Shown in pieces: positions 58,970 through 64,000 of a stretch of DNA of 64,000 nt (position 1 is its first letter; each line of letters opens with the position of its first letter). The notes beneath the pieces were generated by a model. The model saw only the letters and a program-made list of their open reading frames with translations. It was not told where the DNA came from and ran no database searches. This DNA comes from Saccharomyces uvarum (taxonomy: Eukaryota > Ascomycota > Saccharomycetes > Saccharomycetales > Saccharomycetaceae). The position numbers were made by a program, and so were the translations under genes. Where the stretch lies: contig OX365935.1 in the NCBI GenBank assembly GCA_947243795.1, forward strand, positions 558,001-622,000, written 5' to 3'.

Positions 58970-61900
58970 ATGGATATTCCCTCGCCAGATACAAACTCTA
59001 ATGGTCACAGGAGCAGTAGGAACCGAAGAGCTCCAAGGGCCTCTTTCTCTTCCACAACGACTGCTTCCACTGCAACTACATTAACATCCGCCACGGTTTT
59101 GGACCAAAACAACTCAGAACCGTATGCAGGCGCGACATTCGAAGCCGTGCCAAGTTCCATCGTGTCATTCCATCATCCACATTCTTTCCAGTCAAGTAAC
59201 CTCCCAAGTCCGCGTTTGTCGGGAAATCTCGAGCAAAGAGGCCGCCGGTTGACTGAGTCTGATCCTTTAGTGTTGTCTTCTGCTGAACAGTCAAGAAGCT
59301 CTTCCAGGAATCCCTCTCATTTCAGATTCTTCACACAAGAACAAATATCGAATGCCGAAGGGTCCTCTACTCTAGAAAATACAGACTATGACACGGTATG
59401 GGATGCAGCCCCTGCTTACGAACAAGATATAATTTACGGCACTGGCCCGTCCTCTAGACGTTCTTCCATGCGAAGTTTCTCTAGAACTTCGTCCATCTCA
59501 AATGCCAACTCCTACAGAACCTTCAGTAGCAGAGGCCGTTCCAATTCGAGAGCTCCGCAACGATTAGCAGGAAATCTGGATGCCGGATCTGTTTATCATT
59601 CCATCACGAATTCATCTTCCAGCCTATCGAGATATACCACGAGAGAGAGAATCCCCATCGAACTAGAAAGCCAAACGGATGAAATTTTAGAGGACGGCTC
59701 TTCCACACATTCCTTTGAATCCTCTAATAGTAGGCGATCTTCAAGCGAAAACAATAGAGGAAGTATTTCTGGCCACGATGACGTTCATAATCAGCATAGT
59801 GAATATTTAAAACCTGATCACCATGAAAAATTTTACCCTCAGTTTGTACCTAACCTTCATTACCAAAGATTTTACATTGCGGAAGAGGACTTAGTGATTG
59901 GTATCGCCGCTTACGAAACCTCCAAGTTTAGGCACTTTATCTACGACTTGTGCTGTCTCTTGTCCTTCGGGTTAGTTTACCTTTTGGTTAGATGGCTTCC
60001 TCACCTTAGGGTCCGATATTATGGTGTCAAGGTGCCATTAGCCAAGGCAGAATGGGTTGTGATAGAAAATGAATTTGGTGAATTTGCCATACAACCAATT
60101 GATAGACAGTGGTATAACAGACCACTAAGTACTGTTTTGCCTTTTGAGAAATACTCTAACCCGTTAGAAGAAACAAACGACATGTCATTCACTCATCATC
60201 ATGCCAATGAAGTCAACCCGAACATACCAATTTTGATCACATTTGAATACAGATATATCAAGTTCATCTACTCGCCACTCGACGATTTATTTAAAACAAA
60301 TAACAATTGGACAGACCCTAACTGGGTGGATTTAGGTACTTTACCGAACGGGTTAAGCAAGGGCATCCAAGAAGACAGAGAACTTGCATTTGGTAAAAAT
60401 CAAATTAATCTAAGGATGAAGACTACTTCAGAAATTCTGTTCAATGAGGTGTTGCACCCATTCTATGTCTTTCAAGTGTTTTCTATAATTCTGTGGGGAA
60501 TAGACGAATACTACTATTATGCTGCGTGTATCTTTTTGATTTCAGTATTATCTATTTTTGATTCATTGAACGAACAAAAAAAGATATCAAAGAACCTGGC
60601 TGAAATGTCGCACTTCCATTGCGATGTTCGTGTTTTGAGAGATAAATTTTGGACTACCATCAGCTCGTCAGAATTAGTTCCAGGTGACATATATGAAGTA
60701 TCGGATCCAAATATAAAAATCCTACCCTGCGATTCTATTTTACTGTCTAGTGATTGTATAGTCAACGAGTCTATGCTAACGGGTGAATCTGTACCTGTTT
60801 CAAAGTTTCCCGCCACGCAAGAAACAATGTATCAATTGTGCGATGATTTCCAAAATACCCAGATATCGAGTTTCGTTTCCAAATCCTTTTTGTATAACGG
60901 TACGAATATAGTTAGAGCTAGGATTGCCCCAGGTCAAACTGCTGCTTTAGCTATGGTTGTAAGAACAGGATTCTCAACGACAAAGGGTTCTCTGGTTAGA
61001 TCTATGGTATTCCCCAAACCGACTGATTTTAAATTTTATGAAGATTCATTTAAATATATTGGATTTATGTCACTAATTGCCATTTTTGGTTTTTGTGTGA
61101 GTTGCTTTCAGTTCATTAAACTTGGTTTAGACAAGAAAACTATGATATTAAGGGCTTTAGATATTATAACAATTGTTGTGCCACCAGCTCTGCCAGCAAC
61201 CTTGACTATTGGGACAAATTTCGCTTTAAGCAGATTAAAGGAGAAAGGTATTTTTTGTATTTCTCCAACAAAAGTTAATATAGGTGGTAAAATCGATGTT
61301 ATGTGTTTTGACAAAACTGGGACACTAACAGAAGATGGTCTGGATGTATTGGGGGTTCAAATATCGCAACCAACTGGAGTAAGAGGTCACAAATTTGGAG
61401 AGTTATTAGACGATGTTCGTCAAGTATTTCCCAAATTTTCTTTGAACGACTGTAATTCTCCACTAGACTTCAAATCCAGAAACTTTTTCATGTCGCTACT
61501 AACATGCCATTCACTGAGGTCTGTTGATGGGAACTTACTTGGTGATCCGTTGGACTTTAAAATGTTCCAATTCACAGGTTGGTCATATGAAGAGAATTTT
61601 CAAAAGCAAACATTCCATTCGTTATATGAAGAAAGACATGAAGGTGATGCCTTCTCAGAAAACTCAGATATTATCCCTGCGGTAGTCCACCCTGATGGTA
61701 GTAATCCAGAAAATACGTTTACTGATAATGATCCCCACAATTTCCTTGGAGTAGTGAGAAGCTTTGAATTTTTGTCCGAATTAAGACGTATGAGTGTTAT
61801 TGTTAAACCAAATAATGAAGACGTATATCGGTCGTTTACTAAAGGTGCACCAGAAGTCATTTCTGAAATATGTAACAAATCAACTCTACCAGCTGACTTC

Positions 61901-63388
61901 GAAGATGTATTGCGTAGCTATACCCACAATGGGTATAGAGTCATTGCATGTGCGGGAAAGACTTTATCGAAAAGGACCTGGTTGTACTCGCAGAAAGTTT
62001 CCAGGGATGAGGTCGAATCAAATCTGGAATTTTTAGGTTTCATCATTTTCCAAAACAAATTGAAAAAGGAATCATCAGAAACTCTAAAAAGTCTGCGAGA
62101 TGCAGACATTAGAACGATAATGTGTACTGGTGATAACATACTAACTGCCATTTCTGTCGGTAGAGAAGCGGGTTTGATACAATGTCCGCACGTTTATGTT
62201 CCATCTATTAACGATACTCCTTTACCTGGTGAAACTGTAATAATATGGAGAGATGTCAATGAACCTGATAATATTTTGGATACAACGAGTTTGAAACCCC
62301 TTAAAGTTGGAAATAATAACATTGAGGCTTTGTCTAGAAGTGATTATACCCTCGCAGTTACTGGTGATGTCTTTAGATTGCTATTCAGAGATGAAAACGA
62401 TATACCCGAAGAGTATTTAAACGAAGTTTTGTTAAAGTCGTCCATTTATGCAAGAATGTCACCGGATGAAAAACATGAATTGATGATACAACTGCAAAAA
62501 TTAGACTATACCGTTGGATTTTGTGGTGATGGTGCAAACGATTGTGGTGCCTTAAAAGCAGCGGACGTAGGCATTTCCCTTTCAGAAGCCGAGGCTTCGG
62601 TTGCCGCTCCGTTCACTTCAAAGATATTCAATATTAGTTGTGTACTTGATGTTATCAGGGAGGGGCGTGCTGCGTTAGTCACTTCCTTTGCTTGCTTCCA
62701 GTACATGAGTTTGTATTCAGCCATCCAGTTTGTCACGATTACAATACTTTACAGCCGTGGTTCTAATTTGGGTGATTTCCAGTTTTTGTACATTGATTTA
62801 TTATTAATTATTCCGATTGCAATTTGCATGTCTTGGTCCAAGTCTTATGATAATATAGCTAAGAAAAGACCCTCAGCTAACTTAATTTCTCCGAAGATTC
62901 TCGTTCCTCTTCTGATCAGTATATTGATAGTGTTTTTATTCCAATTAATTCCATGGTTAATCGTACAAAAAATGAGTTGGTACATCAAGCCCATTGTTGG
63001 AGGTGACGATGCCGTAGAATCCTCAGATAACACTGTTTTGTTCTTTGTCTCGAATTTTCAATACATTTTGACCGCTGTCATCTTATCCGTTGGTCCACCA
63101 TATAGGGAACCAATGTCAAAGAATTTTGAATTTATTGTGGATATCGTGGCCTCTATTTGCGTGAGTGTGTTATTGATGGGTTTGAATCCAGAATCATACT
63201 TTGGTAAGAAATTACAACTAACCCCCATATCAAACAATTTCAATATGTTTATTATTGTCTGGGTGATAATAAATTACTACGCTCAACTATACATACCGCC
63301 ATCGGTGAAAGGTTGGTTGAAGAAAAAGAAGAGTAGTAAAAAGTATAAGCTATTAATACAAGAGCAAAGAAAATTAACAGACGTGTAA
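58970..63388 (+). CDS. YPK9: Ypk9, vacuolar P5B-type ATPase (ATP13A2/PARK9 homolog)
   Basis: Ypk9 is a vacuolar-membrane P5B ATPase, homolog of human ATP13A2, a lysosomal polyamine exporter; in yeast it protects against metal and polyamine stress. The ATG at 58970 (MDIPSPDTNSNGHRSSRNRR) gives 1472 residues, the S. cerevisiae length; the frame is open upstream from a TTG only. A Ser-rich N-terminus of about 290 residues precedes the membrane domain. Motifs: TGES in the actuator, PPALPA in the fourth core membrane segment (the P5B signature), DKTGT with phosphorylated Asp781, and GDGANDC. All catalytic parts are intact. Confidence 0.98.
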   Translation: MDIPSPDTNSNGHRSSRNRRAPRASFSSTTTASTATTLTSATVLDQNNSEPYAGATFEAVPSSIVSFHHPHSFQSSNLPSPRLSGNLEQRGRRLTESDPLVLSSAEQSRSSSRNPSHFRFFTQEQISNAEGSSTLENTDYDTVWDAAPAYEQDIIYGTGPSSRRSSMRSFSRTSSISNANSYRTFSSRGRSNSRAPQRLAGNLDAGSVYHSITNSSSSLSRYTTRERIPIELESQTDEILEDGSSTHSFESSNSRRSSSENNRGSISGHDDVHNQHSEYLKPDHHEKFYPQFVPNLHYQRFYIAEEDLVIGIAAYETSKFRHFIYDLCCLLSFGLVYLLVRWLPHLRVRYYGVKVPLAKAEWVVIENEFGEFAIQPIDRQWYNRPLSTVLPFEKYSNPLEETNDMSFTHHHANEVNPNIPILITFEYRYIKFIYSPLDDLFKTNNNWTDPNWVDLGTLPNGLSKGIQEDRELAFGKNQINLRMKTTSEILFNEVLHPFYVFQVFSIILWGIDEYYYYAACIFLISVLSIFDSLNEQKKISKNLAEMSHFHCDVRVLRDKFWTTISSSELVPGDIYEVSDPNIKILPCDSILLSSDCIVNESMLTGESVPVSKFPATQETMYQLCDDFQNTQISSFVSKSFLYNGTNIVRARIAPGQTAALAMVVRTGFSTTKGSLVRSMVFPKPTDFKFYEDSFKYIGFMSLIAIFGFCVSCFQFIKLGLDKKTMILRALDIITIVVPPALPATLTIGTNFALSRLKEKGIFCISPTKVNIGGKIDVMCFDKTGTLTEDGLDVLGVQISQPTGVRGHKFGELLDDVRQVFPKFSLNDCNSPLDFKSRNFFMSLLTCHSLRSVDGNLLGDPLDFKMFQFTGWSYEENFQKQTFHSLYEERHEGDAFSENSDIIPAVVHPDGSNPENTFTDNDPHNFLGVVRSFEFLSELRRMSVIVKPNNEDVYRSFTKGAPEVISEICNKSTLPADFEDVLRSYTHNGYRVIACAGKTLSKRTWLYSQKVSRDEVESNLEFLGFIIFQNKLKKESSETLKSLRDADIRTIMCTGDNILTAISVGREAGLIQCPHVYVPSINDTPLPGETVIIWRDVNEPDNILDTTSLKPLKVGNNNIEALSRSDYTLAVTGDVFRLLFRDENDIPEEYLNEVLLKSSIYARMSPDEKHELMIQLQKLDYTVGFCGDGANDCGALKAADVGISLSEAEASVAAPFTSKIFNISCVLDVIREGRAALVTSFACFQYMSLYSAIQFVTITILYSRGSNLGDFQFLYIDLLLIIPIAICMSWSKSYDNIAKKRPSANLISPKILVPLLISILIVFLFQLIPWLIVQKMSWYIKPIVGGDDAVESSDNTVLFFVSNFQYILTAVILSVGPPYREPMSKNFEFIVDIVASICVSVLLMGLNPESYFGKKLQLTPISNNFNMFIIVWVIINYYAQLYIPPSVKGWLKKKKSSKKYKLLIQEQRKLTDV

Positions 63389-63450
63389 AGCAGTCTTTTC
63401 TCCATGTAGATATGCGTGTATTCTATATATCATTAATTAAAACTATAATA

Positions 63451-64000
63451 CTATTTAGAGGCATTTCTCATCGAAAGAAAGCAATTCCATACTACACCAA
63501 CAGAGGAACTGAACGGAGCTTGAAAATCTCTGGGCATAACCAGAAAATTTATGAATTGCACCAACGGCCACACCAGGTAATTGCAACCGAGTGTCGAAAT
63601 GTATAGCCTTTGAATTTTCTTGCTGAAGGTGTATTTATCGCCTCCTTCCATTACGTAATTCGAGAACATAAAAAAATAATAAAGAGATACTGGCGAATAA
63701 AGCAGCTGATCAGAAAGAACTCTTTCAAAGACCTGTACCACTGTGGGATCTTCAGTGTAAAAGAAATTCAAGAACTTATACCAAGGAGCTTGGAAAAATG
63801 ATATGAAAAACCCCCAAAACATGAAACTGCACCACCTGAATAAGTCAAAGGTGTCTGTTTTGAAAGTAGCTTGCGAAGTAGCAACTTCGGGATAGTCACC
63901 GTTATCTGAGTAGGTGCTATGTTCAGAGGTAAAATCGTTGAAGATAGAAAGTTCATCGCTCTCGTAACCCACATCATTTTCTAGATCAGGGCTGCCTTGA
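63451..64000 (-). CDS. Mpv17/PMP22 family membrane protein (YOR292C homolog, cut by window edge)
   Basis: This is the C-terminal part of a small integral membrane protein of the Mpv17/PMP22 family, mostly found in vacuole, peroxisome or mitochondrial membranes; no function is established for the yeast YOR292C protein. The minus-strand frame is open from the right edge to the stop at 63451, about 183 codons, so the start lies beyond the window. The typical family C-terminus is present, with the WPLVQFINF and VGVVWNCFLS segments and several hydrophobic helices. It is convergent with YPK9, 62 bp away. Confidence 0.9.
   Translation of the reverse strand, partial: QGSPDLENDVGYESDELSIFNDFTSEHSTYSDNGDYPEVATSQATFKTDTFDLFRWCSFMFWGFFISFFQAPWYKFLNFFYTEDPTVVQVFERVLSDQLLYSPVSLYYFFMFSNYVMEGGDKYTFSKKIQRLYISTLGCNYLVWPLVQFINFLVMPRDFQAPFSSSVGVVWNCFLSMRNASK

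Overview
The window is an ordinary gene-dense chromosome segment from a budding yeast of the Saccharomyces sensu stricto group. The gene order and orientation follow the right arm of S. cerevisiae chromosome XV from CLP1 (YOR250C) to YOR292C without a break I could see. It is probably not S. cerevisiae itself. Compared from memory, TUM1, NAT5, RIM20 and PLP2 differ at many residues from the S. cerevisiae proteins, while CDC31 looks identical. That is the pattern expected of a sister species such as S. uvarum, S. eubayanus, S. kudriavzevii or S. arboricola. I cannot name the species without alignment.

Layout. 1-5 kb: CLP1 (cut by the left edge), TUM1, TMA16, NAT5, SEC63. 5-15 kb: OSW1, TRE2, CDC31, HNT3, RPT4, GCD1, RPN8. 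15-24 kb: GPN2, DSE3, RBL2, PNT1, HRK1, then a 1.5-kb intergenic stretch with simple repeats. 24-36 kb: PAC1, VPH1, FSF1, snR8, YTM1, TPO4, a 1.25-kb intergenic stretch with a GC-rich inverted repeat, then MOD5. 36-46 kb: RIM20, CAF20, the divergent snoRNA pair snR31/snR5, HEM4, RFM1, FSH3, PLP2, the YOR283W homolog. 46-64 kb: HUA2, tandem rhodaneses RDL1 and RDL2, RRP36, MPD1, the YOR289W homolog, tRNA-Ala(UGC), SNF2, YPK9, and the YOR292C homolog (cut by the right edge). No intron, pseudogene or Ty element was recognised.

The genes are housekeeping genes and do not form one pathway. Several promoters carry the cis element expected for the gene's regulon. RRPE and PAC motifs precede the ribosome-biogenesis genes TMA16, YTM1 and RRP36. 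Rpn4/PACE boxes precede the proteasome genes RPT4 and RPN8. Three Ace2-type sites precede the daughter-specific gene DSE3. A Tbf1 site plus RRPE and PAC lie between the divergent snR31 and snR5 genes. The three snoRNA genes are supported by guide sequences I could match to remembered rRNA sequence: snR5 strongly, snR8 and snR31 moderately.

I found no previously undescribed system. The observations most worth checking are the snR31/snR5 shared promoter, the degenerate AUA box of snR8, in-frame upstream start codons at MOD5, HUA2 and RRP36, the GC-rich inverted repeat between TPO4 and MOD5, and a perfect origin-consensus match beside the tRNA gene.
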